Shown one piece after another: positions 39,709 to 51,329 of a stretch of DNA of 64,000 nt. The stretch's first letter is position 1, and the number at the start of each line of letters is the position of its first letter. This DNA is from Strigamia acuminata (Eukaryota > Arthropoda > Chilopoda > Geophilomorpha > Linotaeniidae). A model generated the notes under the pieces. It was not told where the DNA came from, did no database searches, and worked only from the letters and a program-made list of their open reading frames with translations. The position numbers were made by a program, and so were the translations under genes. The stretch spans positions 5,628,501-5,692,500 of the forward strand of contig OX442318.1 in NCBI GenBank assembly GCA_949358305.1, in the 5' to 3' direction.

Positions 39709-41474
39709 ATGCATTTGTCTGCGGATAATTTTCTCTTCTTGCAACAACAATCGGAAAAACCAATTAATGATTACACAGGCAAGTTGAAATCATTCTGGGG
39801 TTATGCGTTTGGAATATATGGCATAGATATTTGCAACGATGGCACAGTTTCAACAAGAAAACTCGCCACTATCTTTGTATTTGCAATAATCCAATTGGTC
39901 CTTCTACTCCAATTAACATTACAATGGCCAATGTTAGTTTCTTTGCCTCTCTTTTAATCACTCTTGCCTTGTCAGTATTCAATCTGTGGTTGATGGCCAA
40001 GAGAAGAATTGCTATCAGGAAATTGCTTGATGTTTCTATTTCCTGTCTAATTGGCCACACTGAATGCATGAAAGGTCTGTGGCTGTATACCTTGGTCTCC
40101 TGTGTGTGCTTGTTTACGTTGGGCATTATACAGGTAGCGTTGTCAGTCGGTAACGTTCTTATGGTAAATGACAATGAAACTCACACCTACATCACTTTGT
40201 TTCTTTGTGGTATTCGTGTTGCGGACGAACATTTGTACATTGCACGAATAGCGATATTTATTGAATTTTTGTTGGTACTGCTGATTCCTGTAGTATTTAT
40301 CAATATTTCTGTCTGGTTTTTTAACTACATGTGCCATTTGGTGTTTTATCGCTTTAAATATTTGAATATGAAACTTGAGAAGATTTTATCGAGTGGGAAT
40401 CAATTGAGTGGGTTTGAGTTGTCCGATTATCGCAAGCAACATCAACTAGCGTGCGAAGTAACTGAAAAATTGAGTAATGTTTGGTCCCCTTTGATTTTGT
40501 TTTGGCTTCTTTGGGTCATTATCTGTTTGTGTTTTAACCTAAAAGCAATTACTATTGTCTTATCAACATTCGATGTGTTTGCATGCGTGATTGATGTACT
40601 AATAGACCTGTGGTTGATTGTTGGTTTGTTTAAAGCGGCTTCACTTGTGAATGTCGAGGTAAGATGTCTCTCAAAATATGATGAAGATTTGTTTTAATGA
40701 AATTTTGATTGCAGGCTCATAGATTAGCAGTGAAATTCGTTACATTCCCTGTATCAAAATCAGCACTCATTGACCCAGATAAGGTATTTAAAGGTGGAAA
40801 CACAAGAGAGCGGGTAAAACTTAAAAGGTTGCTTTTACTTGAAAAAGCGGCTAAAAAGTCGCCCGCTTGAGCAAAATAGAAGCTTTCGTTTTTATTCAAA
40901 GCTTTGTTTTGAAGCGACCTTGTACTCAACCGCTTCGATCAAACTGAGTTTGATTTACCAGCTTCAAGCTTGTGGTGTTTTGGTCATGCGACTTTGACGG
41001 CCAATCAGAACCGTACGGAAATTCTTGGAGGATATTTTGGCGGAAATTTCTGGCAGCCAGCTAGCTAGCTTGTGTTAGCCAGTTAAGCCAAAAGCCGGTC
41101 AAGTGATCTTGTAAATGACTCCCTCTTTAAACTTATACTAGCAATCTTTGGAATTTTACCCGCTCCCTTGTGTTTCAACTTTAAGGAAATATACTGTTAC
41201 ACTGTTTTATAACGCTTTTTCTCATTTTTTGTAGATTGATTATGATTATTATATTAATTATACGCTCTTAAGTGATCGACTTGTCAACACTCGCATAGGC
41301 ATAAATGCATCAGAATTATTTTTGTTGAATACTTCAAGTTTTCTCAGTGTAAGTTTAAACCGAAACCCGCCTATCGAATGAATGAAAAAGTGTTTTGAAA
41401 ACATTGACTTTAATTGATTTTAGATGGCAGCAACATTGTTGACTTACATTATTGTGGTTTATCAATCACATTAA
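39709..41474 (+). pseudogene. GrE: gustatory-receptor-type gene with frameshift deletion
   Basis: Exon 1 (39709-40658) is 950 nt where 981 is usual: a net 31-bp loss at about 39914, in the first membrane segment and loop, shifts the frame. The rest of exon 1 is open in the second frame. Exon 2 40715-40783, exon 3 41235-41348 (Gly to Glu in NASGLF) and exon 4 41424-41474 (MAATLLTYIIVVYQSH) are otherwise intact. Intron 2 is enlarged by a 389-bp MITE. Confidence 0.87.
40792..41180 (+). mobile_element. 389-bp MITE with TTAA target duplication
   Basis: Inverted ends AGGTGGAAACACAAG and its counterpart CTTGTGTTTCAACT, continuing through AGCGGGTAAAA on both sides. TTAA flanks it at 40788-40791 and 41181-41184. 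The intron of GrB (GGTATTTAAGGAAAT at 32361) is the empty site. TTAA duplication is typical of piggyBac-type elements. No coding capacity. Confidence 0.85.
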
Positions 41475-42298
41475 GAGTTCATTATGCAAACAAGATGATA
41501 AATAATGGTGGATTTGATACATTTCCAGTTAATGTGATTTTGTTTAAAACGAAATTAAGGACGAGTTGTTTAGAGCAAGAAAAGAACTTACTTGTGTTTG
41601 TGCTAGGTTAAGTTATTCAGTTCTCTTGTCTATTCTTCATTTCTTGTGTTCTTTTATATTCTCATGTTCCCATGTTAAATCTAGTTTTAAACCTTTCTGT
41701 GCATGCATATTGTTACAATAATGGTATAATATATGATTAAGTGCTGCTATTATTTCAAGTTTTCTTTGTAATCATTTTATATATTGTTTAATCAGTAAAA
41801 GACTTGGATTCACAAAGTTCAGTCGTGTTGTGTTCCTTGTCTCCTTTTTAGGCCCGATCCTTAGATTCTAAAGTCCTATATGAACTAGTTGGGCAGAATC
41901 CTCTATTTACTCCTTCCTGAGGCCGCCATTAAGTAACTGCGTTAAAGTTCGCGTTGGTGTAATCACCCTCATCCTTCCCTTCTTCTGCATCATCAAGACC
42001 TACTAGTGGTCAACATCTGCTACACGAGTCAAGTAAACAAGTTTTGATCTGTCATTACATATTATTGAAACTATTACTACAAATTTACAAACGTGATATG
42101 CATAAACAATTTTCTTTTTAACAAATGAGAACGACACAAATCATTCCAACAACAAAAATGCAAAAACCGCGTGTAATACATCAATTTTCTATTGGATAGA
42201 GTTCTTTAATTATCATAATTCGACCAACCAGTAAGTATTGCGACCAAGATGCTCTTAAAACTTTAAAACACTCTAACTTTATTTTTCATTTTCTACAG
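41475..42298 (+). other. GrE downstream region and repeat
   Basis: The third copy of the 3' block (41475-42045). About 42050-42230 (ACTACAAATTTACAAACG through ATCAATTTTCTATTG) is repeated at 42795-42960 and, in part, at 46625-46760. No gene. Confidence 0.6.
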
Positions 42299-42637
42299 AT
42301 GGATTATGATTACTATATTAATTATATGCTGTTCAGTGATCGAGTTGTCAACACTCTTTAAATCAAGCCAGAAAAAAACATAAACATACTGCGTACGATG
42401 TCCTATCTGTGGCACGCGCATCCACCTTCGATTTCGTTCGACGGCCATAGGATGTGAAAGGTAAGTATGTTTAAATGCGTCTGGATTATTTTTGCTGAAT
42501 ACTTCAAATTTCCTCAGCGCAAGTTTAAACCCATTAACCCTTGAATGAAAATTTATGTTCAAAATATCGACCTTAATTGTTTTTAGATGGCAGAAACATT
42601 GTTGACATACGTTATTGTGCTGTATCAATCACATTAA
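42299..42637 (+). pseudogene. Gr fragment 5 (interrupted exon 3 plus exon 4)
   Basis: Exon 3 starts at 42299 (MDYDYYINYMLFSDRVVNT) and is broken at about 42357 by roughly 110 bp bounded by TTTAAAT repeats (42357-42363 and 42469-42475). It then resumes NASGLFLLNTSNFLS with a GC instead of GT donor. Exon 4 is 42587-42637 (MAETLLTYVIVLYQSH). No exons 1-2 were found. Confidence 0.8.
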
Positions 42638-43323
42638 GTGTTCATTACGCGAACAATTGATAAATGGGAAACACGTGTTCACATGTGATACACGAATTGT
42701 CTATTCGTGTACTTTTCCTATCATTCGATCAACAATTTGTAGCGACTTGGGGTATTACGAGGCTCTAGGGACTATTCATATTATTAATATTATTGAAGTC
42801 ATTACTACAAATTTACAAACGAGATATACATACACAATTTTCTTTTCAACAGATGAGAACGACACAAATCATTCCGACAACCAAAATGCAAAAATCGCGT
42901 GTAATACATCAATTTTCTATTGCAGTTCTTTTCTTATCATAATTCGATCAACCAGTAAGTAGGTCTACCTCAATGCTCTTAAAACTATAAAACACTCTTT
43001 ATGCCTCTGTTTGAAACCATAAACTATCCAATAAAGATATTTGGACACTTTACACGCAATTATTGCAAAAATGACACGAAGCTGATATTTTATAACTCCA
43101 GTAAACGAGAAGTTATTTAATGAACGTCCTTCCCAATTTTTAGCTGAAATTACACCTACCCTCGTACATCAAGGGTGTTGTTTGTCAACAGATCGTTACG
43201 CCTTATAAATGAGACATAATTCACATCTTGTTTTCTTTCATTAAATATTCCAAGACCTCCCACAACATTGACTTTACACCGCGCTCAGAGTGAAGACATT
43301 TTGACTCCAATCTGCAGCACAAC
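42638..43323 (+). promoter_or_regulatory. Spacer and upstream region of GrF
   Basis: No gene. It holds the upstream motif GTGTTGTTTGTCAACAGAT at 43175-43193 and the shared CTCCCACAACA block about 70 bp before the ATG. Confidence 0.5.
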
Positions 43324-44757
43324 ATGGATTTGTCAGTGAAAAACTTCATCAAACAGCACAAAAAACCAATCAACAACTACACAAGAAGGTTGAAATTGTT
43401 CTGGGGTTATGAATTCGGCATATTTGGCATCGATATAAACGAGGATGGCAAAATGACAACAAAAAAGGTGATCCCTCTCTTTGCATTCGCAATACTCCAA
43501 TTGCTTCTTCTAATCCACTACACACTAATTTGCATCCACACGATTGCAGTCGACGCTAAAGTATCCGATTTCAGCTACTACACCGGTCTTTTAGCCACTC
43601 TTTCCTTGTCATTATTCAATCTGTGGTTGATGAGCAGAAGAAGAATCGCCATCATCAAATGGCTGGATAATTCTTTTTCCAGCCTAATTGGCTACACTGG
43701 AAGCATGAAAACTCTGTGGCGCTATTCTTTGGTGCACTCGATGTGCTTGGTTGTTATAGCCTTTTGGGTGGCAATGAGCGCAGTGTTGGAGATGCTTGTT
43801 CAAGACAACAATGGACTCCGTGCCTACGCCAAAATATATATGGGGAGGGTTAATCTGACTACTGATGAACATATTTTCATCGCTCGAACAATACTATCGG
43901 TTGAATTCTTCTTGTCGCTGATGATTTCGACTGCATTTGTCAATATGTCGGTCTGGTTTTTTAACTCCATGTGTTACTTGGTGTTTTATCGCTTTAAGCA
44001 CTTGAATACGAAAGTTGACAGGATTTTGTCGAGTGGGAATCAATTGAATGGATTTCAGTTGCGCCAATATCGCAAGCAACATCAACTTGCGTGTGCAATG
44101 ACTGTGGAGTTGAGCGATGTTTGGTCTCCGTTGGTTTTGGCTTGGATTTTTTCACTCGTTGTTGGTTTGTGTTTTGAGCTGAGAGCTTTACAGAAGGGAA
44201 CTACACTATTTTTTCTTTCGGCATATGTGACTGATATTATAAGACAACTGTGGCTGATTCTTGGTTTGTTTAAGGCGGCTTCGGACGTGAATGTTGAGGT
44301 AAGATGTTAAATAAGAGATGAGATATTATTCTGAATGAAACTTTGATTGTAGGCCCATAAATTAGCAGTGAAGGTAGTTACTTCTCCTATACCAATCTCG
44401 GCATTTACTCATAGAGATCAGGTAATTTAAGAAATATAAGAGCATAATATTGTTAGTTATTTTATTCAACCAATTTTTGAAATTCTAGATGGAGCATTAT
44501 TTCAATTATATGCTTTTAAGTAAGCGACTTTCAAATACACGCGTAGGCATTAATGTATCTGGGTTGTTTTTGCTGACTGCTTCAAGTTTTTTAAGTGTAA
44601 GTACCAATTGTGTAGTGGTGTAGCAGTCTAGAAATCGCATTGGCATCTTAATATTAAGTGCATATAGCACTTTCTAAAGTCTAATATCTATTTTTATTGA
44701 TTGTAGATGGTAGGAACAGTGCTCACGTATGTTGTGGTTCTGTATCAAACAGGCTAA
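43324..44757 (+). CDS. GrF: gustatory-receptor-type 7TM protein
   Basis: Intact, 400 aa. Exons 43324-44298, 44353-44421, 44489-44596 and 44707-44757. The start MDLSVKNF has no competing upstream methionine, which supports the MHLS-type start used across the family. Hydrophobic segments follow the family plan. TM7 runs from GINVSGLFLLTASSFLS into MVGTVLTYVVVLYQTG (GR signature TY-5x-Q). Member of the F/G/J subclade (GIDINEDGK, KTLWRYSL), but the most diverged of the three: NLTTDEH has one extra residue against NLADEH. Exon 3 is 36 codons against 38 in clade A-E. AATAAA lies near 44828. Confidence 0.9.
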
Positions 44758-44845
44758 GCGTCCTGTGAAGTGTTTAATCAATTAACAAACAAGATAATTT
44801 ATGTACAACGTTTGCTACGAGTATTTAATAAAAAATATTATTAGA

Positions 44846-44879
44846 CAGTTTATTATTGTTGTTTATCAATCACATTAAT
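44846..44879 (+). pseudogene. Relic of a Gr last exon
   Basis: The end of the exon 4 consensus (TTATTATTGTTGTTTATCAA then TCACATTAA) remains after GrF. A similar relic follows GrG at 48578-48611. Too short for certainty. Confidence 0.5.
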
Positions 44880-44894
44880 TGTTCATTATGCTGT

Positions 44895-46295
44895 GATGTT
44901 AATGATGTTGATGAAGGATTGCTTAACGGGTGTTGCTTCACCGCAACACGTGGTGACGCAAGAGGTGCCACTTGGCAATCAGAATCTCTAGAAAATTGTG
45001 TTGCTGCACTGGAGGTGTTTTATTTTGTGCAAGGGCGTTAATCTTGGGGTATTACTAGTAGTACGGTTTTGGTTTGTATTTAAAATCTCATTTTGATTAC
45101 TAGTATTATTTTCTACGGTGAGATTTGGGACTTGTGGTGATGTTATGGATGTCAAGGAATACGATAGGCGGAATGAGGTAAGATTGTGACTGGTTGCCTC
45201 ACAGCCAGGGGAGGACCATGGGGCATTTGGACACCATTCACAATGTAAATACAAAACACACTGAACACACAGTTTGGGATTAAATATTCTTTATTAAAGG
45301 TTCATTTTTCCCGCCCTTTTTTTCCCGGGAAACGGAAAATTTGAGTTCAATTTCCCGAGAATTCAACAAAATAATGTCTTTTTGCACCGAATCACAAAAA
45401 ACATTAAAAAGCACACAAAATACACTAAAAAAAGCACTAACAAAACTTTAAAAGACATATTTTATTCAAACTTTGTTTGGACAGATATGGCATTTTACTG
45501 TACTAGTATCTCTATTACCTTGTTGTAAGACATGACGGCAAATGCGAATGAGACGTGAATGCAACGAGATTGCGAAGCGAATGCGACCGGAAAGCAGAGC
45601 AAATGCAACGGGAATGCCAAGTGAATGTGACGGGAATGTGACTGGAATTCGACGAGAATACAATATAAATATGCAAGTTGCATACACGTCGCATACACGT
45701 TGAATTCTGCAACGTGTACGCGATGTATATTCACGTGCATCAAACATTTGTTTGTTTCGGGAATTCCCGGGAAATTAAAATAAATTTCCCGGGGGATAGG
45801 AGTTGGAAAATTGTGAAAATTCCCGGGAATTCCCGGGAGGGAATTCCCAGGAATCTGTAAACCTTTAGTCTTTATTGTCATGGTTGTCCAGAGGTTATGT
45901 GTTATTGTGTTATCGCCTAGGTTGTTGGGTTGCTCTTCAGCAACCCATCCCAGACCAACAGCTCACCACATGGTCAAAGACCACAAGGGCAGAGTGGTTG
46001 GATAAACATTGCCGTGCCATGCCCAACGGGTCGCTTCAAGTTCCTTTGAACTTGAGGGCGACCTCGCCAGTTATTGGATCGCTCTTCATCTCAGAAGCAC
46101 GACCAGTCACTCGTGACCGGAGTTGTACTGTCTCAGATGTGGCCGTCTTGCCATGGCCTTACACCTTGCAGAATTCTCTGTCCTCATTGGATGCAATAAG
46201 GATGCAGCTCCAACGGTATGTCGTAGGAGCTGCTGATAATCATCTAGATAATATAGCCAGTGCTGACTGGCAGCGGCCAGATATTCACAAGATGC
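44895..46295. other. Unidentified insertion of about 1.4 kb
   Basis: Sequence unlike the Gr spacers. About 45300-45360 and 45770-45850 are rich in palindromic TTCCCGGGAATT-type motifs in both orientations. About 45540-45665 is a degenerate GAATG-rich repeat. A plus-strand open frame at 45875-46309 (144 codons, SLQVPLNLRATSPVIGSLF) resembles nothing I know. Right of it, intron 1 of a Gr resumes at about 46297. Likely a composite or decayed transposon. Confidence 0.4.
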
Positions 46296-46296
46296 C

Positions 46297-46605
46297 AATC
46301 AAAAGATGAGAGATTATTCTAAATGATATGTTTTAATTACAGGCTCATAAATTAGAAGTGAAGTTGGTTACATTTCCTGTATCAAAATTAGCACTTACTG
46401 ACACAGATAAGGTTTTTAAGGAAATAGTGTGTATATTGAAATAACAACGGCTGCAGAGTTTTTTAAATGCCTTTTTTCATTTTGTGTAAATTGATTATGA
46501 TTATTTTATTAATTATACACTGCTAGTGATCGACTAGTCAACACTTGCATACGCATAAATGCGTCGGGATTATTTTTATGAGTACTTTAAGTTTTCTCAG
46601 CATAA
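46297..46605 (+). pseudogene. Gr fragment 6 (intron 1, exons 2-3)
   Basis: Exon 2 is complete (46343-46411, AHKLEVKLVTFPVSKLALTDTDK). Exon 3 (46490 to about 46605) has lost its AG acceptor (now AA), has a frameshift after YTL, and a TAG in place of the Leu codon of DRLVNT. No exon 4. Confidence 0.8.
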
Positions 46606-46972
46606 GTTTAAACCAAACCCAAGAAAAGAGAACGACAAAAAATAATTCCGACAACTAAAATGCAAAAATCGCGTGTAATACATCAATTTTCTATTGGTGT
46701 TCCTTTCTTATCATAATTCGATCAACCAGTGAGTAGGGTTACCATGATGCTCTTAAAACTATAAAACACTCTTTATGTCTTCTCAATTTTTTGCGGAAAT
46801 TACACCAAGAGTGTTGTTTGTCAACCGATCATTACGGCCTATAGATGAGACATAATTTACATCTTTGTTTTCTTTCATTAAATATTCTAAGGCCTCCCAC
46901 AACAAACTCCACCCAATTCACTCTACAACGCGCTCACAGTGAAGACAGTTTGACTTCAATATGCAGCACAAC
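46606..46972 (+). promoter_or_regulatory. Upstream region of GrG
   Basis: No gene. It contains the repeat shared with 42120-42230 and the upstream motif GTGTTGTTTGTCAACCGAT at 46811-46829. Confidence 0.5.
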
Positions 46973-48490
46973 ATGCATTTGTCTGTGGCAAATTATCATT
47001 CAATCAAACAACACGAAAAACCAATCAAAAACTATACAAGCAAGTTGAAATTGTTCTGGGGTTATGCATTTGGCATATTTGGCATCGACATAAACAAGGA
47101 TGGCAAAATATCAACAAGAAAGGTCACCGCACTCTTTGCATTTGCACTAATCCAATTGGCCATTTTAATCCACTACACATGTTGCTGCATCCACACGATT
47201 GTAGTTGATTCTAAAGTATCCCACGTCAGCTACTATGTTGGTCATTTAGTCACTCTTTCCTTGTCATTATTCAATCTGTGGTTGATGAGCAAGAGAAGAC
47301 CCGCCATCATCAAATTGCTAGATAATTCTTTGTCCTGCCTAATTGGCAACACTGGAAGCATGAAAACTCTGTGGCGCTATTCTTTGGTTTATTCTGTGTG
47401 CTTGTTTGTTCTGGCTGTTATTGTGTCGTTGTGTGCAGTGTTTGAGATGATTGCACAAGACGACGCAGGAATCCGTGTCTACGCCAACTTGTATCTTTTG
47501 AGGATTAATCTTGCTGACGAACATATTTTCATTGCTCGAATGGTACTATCGGTTGAATTCTTCTTGTCGCTGATGATTTCAGCTGGATTTGTCAGTATTT
47601 CAGTCTGGTTTTTTAACTACATGTGTCACTTGGTGTTTTATCGCTTCAAGCACTTGAATACGAAACTTGACAAGATTTTGTCAAGTGGGAATCAATTGAG
47701 TGGGTTTGACTTATGCAAATATCGCAAACAACATGAACTTGCGTGTGCAATGACTGTGGAATTGAGCGATGTTTGGTCTCCGTTAATTTTGGTTTGGATT
47801 TTTGGAATCATCCTGAGCTTGTGTTTTAATCTGAGAGCATTACAGATGGGAAGTTCGCTACTTTTTATTTCTGCATTTCTGTCTGATATCATAAGACAAC
47901 TGTGGCTGATTGTTGGTTTGTTTAAAGCGGCTTCGCTCGTGCATGTTGAGGTAAGATGTTAATCAAGAGATGAGATATTATTCTGAATGAAACTTTGATT
48001 GTAGGCCCATAAATTAGCAGTGAAGGTAGTTACTTCTCCTATATCAAACTTAGCACTTACTCATACAGATCAGGTAATTTAGGAAATACCGGGTGGCCCA
48101 CATAAAAGCTGCCCGACAATGCACGTATAGGTGCATTGTCGGGCCGCTTTTATGTGGGCCACCCGGTATAACAGCATAATATTGTTAGTTAGGTTATACA
48201 ACCACTTTTTGAAATTGCAGATGGAGTATTATCTCAATTATATGCTTTTATGTGATCGACTTTCAACTACACGCGTAGGCATTAATGCATCTGGGTTGTT
48301 TTTGCTGACTGCTTCAAGTTTTTTAAGCGTAAGTAGCAATTGTGAAGTAGTGTAGCAATCTAAAAATCGTATTGGCATCTTAATATTAAGTGTATACAGC
48401 ACTTTCTAAAGGTCTAATATTTATTTTTATTGATTGTAGATGGTAGGAACAGTGCTCACATATGTTATTGTTCTGTATCAAACAGGCTAA
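46973..48490 (+). CDS. GrG: gustatory-receptor-type 7TM protein
   Basis: Intact, 401 aa. Exons 46973-47950, 48005-48073, 48221-48328 and 48440-48490. F/G/J subclade (GIDINKDGKISTRKVTALFAF). Last exon MVGTVLTYVIVLYQTG. Intron 2 contains a 78-bp palindromic MITE that should be removed by splicing. A second in-frame ATG lies four codons upstream (MQHN); MHLS is preferred by family alignment. Very close to GrJ along the whole length. Confidence 0.9.
48089..48166. mobile_element. 78-bp palindromic MITE (TA target), intron copy
   Basis: Almost perfect inverted repeat: arms start CCGGGTGGCCCACATAAAAG and differ at one position; the central loop is GTATAG. Flanked by TA at 48087-48088 and 48167-48168. 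GrJ intron 2 (55894 onward) is the empty site. TA duplication points to the Tc1/mariner group. Confidence 0.9.
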
Positions 48491-48649
48491 TTGTCCTGTG
48501 AAGTTTTTAATCAATTAACAAACATGATAATGTATGTACAACGTATGCTACGAGTATTTAATAAAATATATTGTTTGACAGTTTATTATTGTGGTTTAAC
48601 ATTCACATTAAGTGTACATTATGCGAACAAAATATTAAATAGAAAATTA
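48491..48649 (+). other. GrG downstream region with exon-4 relic
   Basis: AATAAA near 48559 is the likely polyadenylation signal. A last-exon-like relic is at 48578-48611. Nothing else seen. Confidence 0.5.
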
Positions 48650-49044
48650 TATTCTGGCTCACTATAAGTTGGGCCTATTACCCATTGGCTGAGCCATTCC
48701 ACCTGTGTAGTGATACAAAAAAATAGATCCAAACACTGGCTGACATTTTTAATGCTTTCCAGGCAAAACAATCAATAAAAAAATTACAACATTGTTTGAT
48801 TTCCTGACAAAGCAAGCAATAAACTGAATAAACATGAATATTGAAATAAGAACAGCATAAATCTTTATTTCACGAACTGACGAAACATTTTCTTATAAAA
48901 TACAAATAACATTACATCATTCCAATTATTTAAATAATCAAACGAATTAAAACAAAACTGAACTACTTTTCCTGGTGGTAGCACACAGTGAGTAATTAAG
49001 CTCAGCCAATGGGTAATAGGCCCAACTTATAGTGAGCCAGAGTA
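48650..49044. mobile_element. 395-bp MITE with long inverted repeats (TA target)
   Basis: Terminal inverted repeats of about 40 bp: TAYTCTGGCTCACTATAAG then TTGGGCCTATTACCCATTGG. Flanked by TA at 48648-48649 and 49045-49046. Spacers near 51594 and 53895 (AAATTACACAAATCATT) show the empty site. This is the full copy of the remnants at 33095-33381 and 35722-35930. Confidence 0.85.
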
Positions 49045-49046
49045 TA

Positions 49047-49543
49047 CACAAATCATTATTTCTACACCGTAGCGTCTAACTAAAATGTTGAAATTGCATA
49101 TAATAAGTTATATCAATTATCAATAAACGTTATTTTCTAATTACAATTGGATCACCCTTTACGTGTACCACGAGGCTCTTGGAACTATAAAACACTTTTT
49201 ATGTCTTTGTTTGAGAACATAAACGTTTCCAATAAAAATTAGTTTGACAGTTTAGACACGTAATTGATGCTAAAATGGCACGAAGACAAAGTTTTATAGC
49301 TCCTGTGTACACGAAAATACTTCATGAACTTCCTCCCTTGTTGTTTGCTATAATTACCATCACCCCCAAACGATGCTTTTAACATCTCAGGTGATGTTTG
49401 TCATTCGATTTTTATGCATTATCGATAACGTAATTTATGTCTTTATTTTTATTTCGAGAATATTCTAAGACCTCCTACTGAGGGCAATTGGTGTTAACAC
49501 ACGTTCATTGCGAAGGTATTTCGACTCCATACTGCAGCACAAC
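49047..49543 (+). promoter_or_regulatory. Upstream region of GrH
   Basis: No gene. Motif GTGATGTTTGTCATTCGAT at 49391-49409. Near-identical spacers precede GrI, GrJ and GrK. Confidence 0.5.
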
Positions 49544-51003
49544 ATGCATTTGTCTGTGGCAAATTATAAGTTCATGAAAAAAGAAGCTAAAAAACCAATT
49601 AACGACTATTCAAACAGGTTGAAATCGTTTTGGGGTTATGCATTTGGCATATTCGGCGTAGAAATATGCAAGGCTGGCGAAGTATCAACAAGTAAACGCG
49701 CCACTCTTTATATACTTGCACTGATTCAACTGAGCATTCTACTACACTACACTGTTTGCTTTATCTACACCCTTTTATTTGATGCTACCGTAGCCAAAGT
49801 CAGTAGCTATGCCGGTCTTTTGACATCAATTTCCTTTGCCGTATTCAGTCTATGGTTGATGAGCAAGAGGCGAATTGCAATCACCAAATTGCTGGATGAA
49901 TCTATTTCCTGCGTAATGGGCAACACAGAATACATGAAAAATCTGTGGCGATATTCTTCGGTTCCTTCTGTGTGTTTATCTGTTATGGCTGTTATCCAAG
50001 CGTCGATCGCCGTAGCCGATGTTCTTTCGCAAGACGACGCAGGAATCCGTTACCTTGCCGATTTGTACATTTGGAAAATCAATCTGGCGGACGAACATTT
50101 GTGCATTGCTCGAATAGCGATATCTACTGAATTCTTGGTATTAGGTGTGATTTCTATGGGATTTGTCAATATTTCAGTATGGTTCTTTAACCACATGTGT
50201 CATTTGGTGTTTTATCGCTTTAAAAAGTTTAATGCGAAACTGGACAAGATTTTATCGAGTGGGAATAAATTGAGTGGATTTGAGTTGTCCGAATATCGCA
50301 GGCAACATCAACTGGCGTGTGCAATAACTGTGGAATTGAGCGATGTTTGGTCTCCGTTGATTTTGGTTTGGATTTTTGGTTTCATCCTTGGCTTGTGTTT
50401 TGATCTCAGAGCTTTATACACAGCAAATTCGTCATTAGTGTTGATTATTGCATTTGCTACTGATTTCATAAGACAACTGTGGTTGATTGTTGGTTTGTTT
50501 AAAGCGGCTTCACTCGTAAATGCTGAGGTCAGATTTCAATGAAAATTTGTGATATTATTCTAAATAAAAATTTGGTTATAGGCCCATAAATTAGCAGTGA
50601 AGATAGTTACTTATCCTGTATCAAAATCAGCACTTAGTGATGCAGATCAGGTAATTTCAGAAATATAACAGCAAAATACAATTGTGTTATTTTATTCAAA
50701 CATTTTGTTTTAATTTGTAGATGGAATGGTATGTTAATTATTTGCTTTTAAGTGAGCGACTTGCCAATACACGTATAGGCATTAATGCATCTGGGTTATT
50801 TTTGCTGAATGCTTCAAGTTTTTTAAGTGTAAGTTTCAAATGTTTATTATTGTAATTATCTATAAAATTAGCAATTTAGATATCGCATTTGCGTCTTAAA
50901 AGTTAGTGGTTTGCACTATCTGAAAACTAATGTCTGTTTTTATTGATTGTAGATGGCAGGAACAGTACTCACATATGTTATTGTTCTGTTTCAATCACGC
51001 TAA
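49544..51003 (+). CDS. GrH: gustatory-receptor-type 7TM protein
   Basis: Intact, 403 aa. Exons 49544-50527, 50582-50650, 50721-50828 and 50953-51003 (MAGTVLTYVIVLFQSR). H/I/K/L/M subclade (GVEICKAGEVST, QDDAGIRYLADLYIW). The intron 1 donor is GTCAGA instead of the family GTAAGA, a weaker but usable site. Closest relative is the adjacent GrI; the stretch from FNHMCHLVFYRFKKFNAKLD to the end of exon 1 is nearly identical, as expected for a recent tandem duplication. Confidence 0.9.
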
Positions 51004-51025
51004 GTGTCCGGTATAATGTGTAATC

Positions 51026-51321
51026 CAGGGGTTCTCAAACCTTTTAGCTTTGCAACCCATTTTTAAGCAAGGCGATCTTCCGCGCCCCACTTCATCTACC
51101 GGTGCATTAAATTTTTCAAAAATGAAGTACTAAATATCCATAATAGAATTGATTCTAAACACACAAACTGAAATGATTTGATTTTTGGCAGTTATTTATT
51201 ATCTATATAGAATAGACGCTTCTAGGAAAAAAGACAACTGCCCTATTCTAGGGGGGCGTCATGTATACAAGTTAGTTAGATTGTTACAATTGTGCCATTG
51301 CGCCCCACCAATAATCAGCTG
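51026..51321. mobile_element. 296-bp hAT-like MITE
   Basis: Begins CAGGGGTTCTCAAACC, a typical hAT terminus, and ends CAGCTG. The 8-bp target duplication GTGTAATC is at 51018-51025 and 51322-51329. The empty site is seen after GrI (53629, ATGTGTAATCAATTAATAA). Same family as 53933-54441 but in the opposite orientation. Confidence 0.85.
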
Positions 51322-51329
51322 GTGTAATC

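Noticed and set aside
45875-46309. 144-codon plus-strand ORF
   Set aside because: No recognisable domain, sits in an unidentified insertion and runs into Gr intron sequence at its end; not called as a gene.
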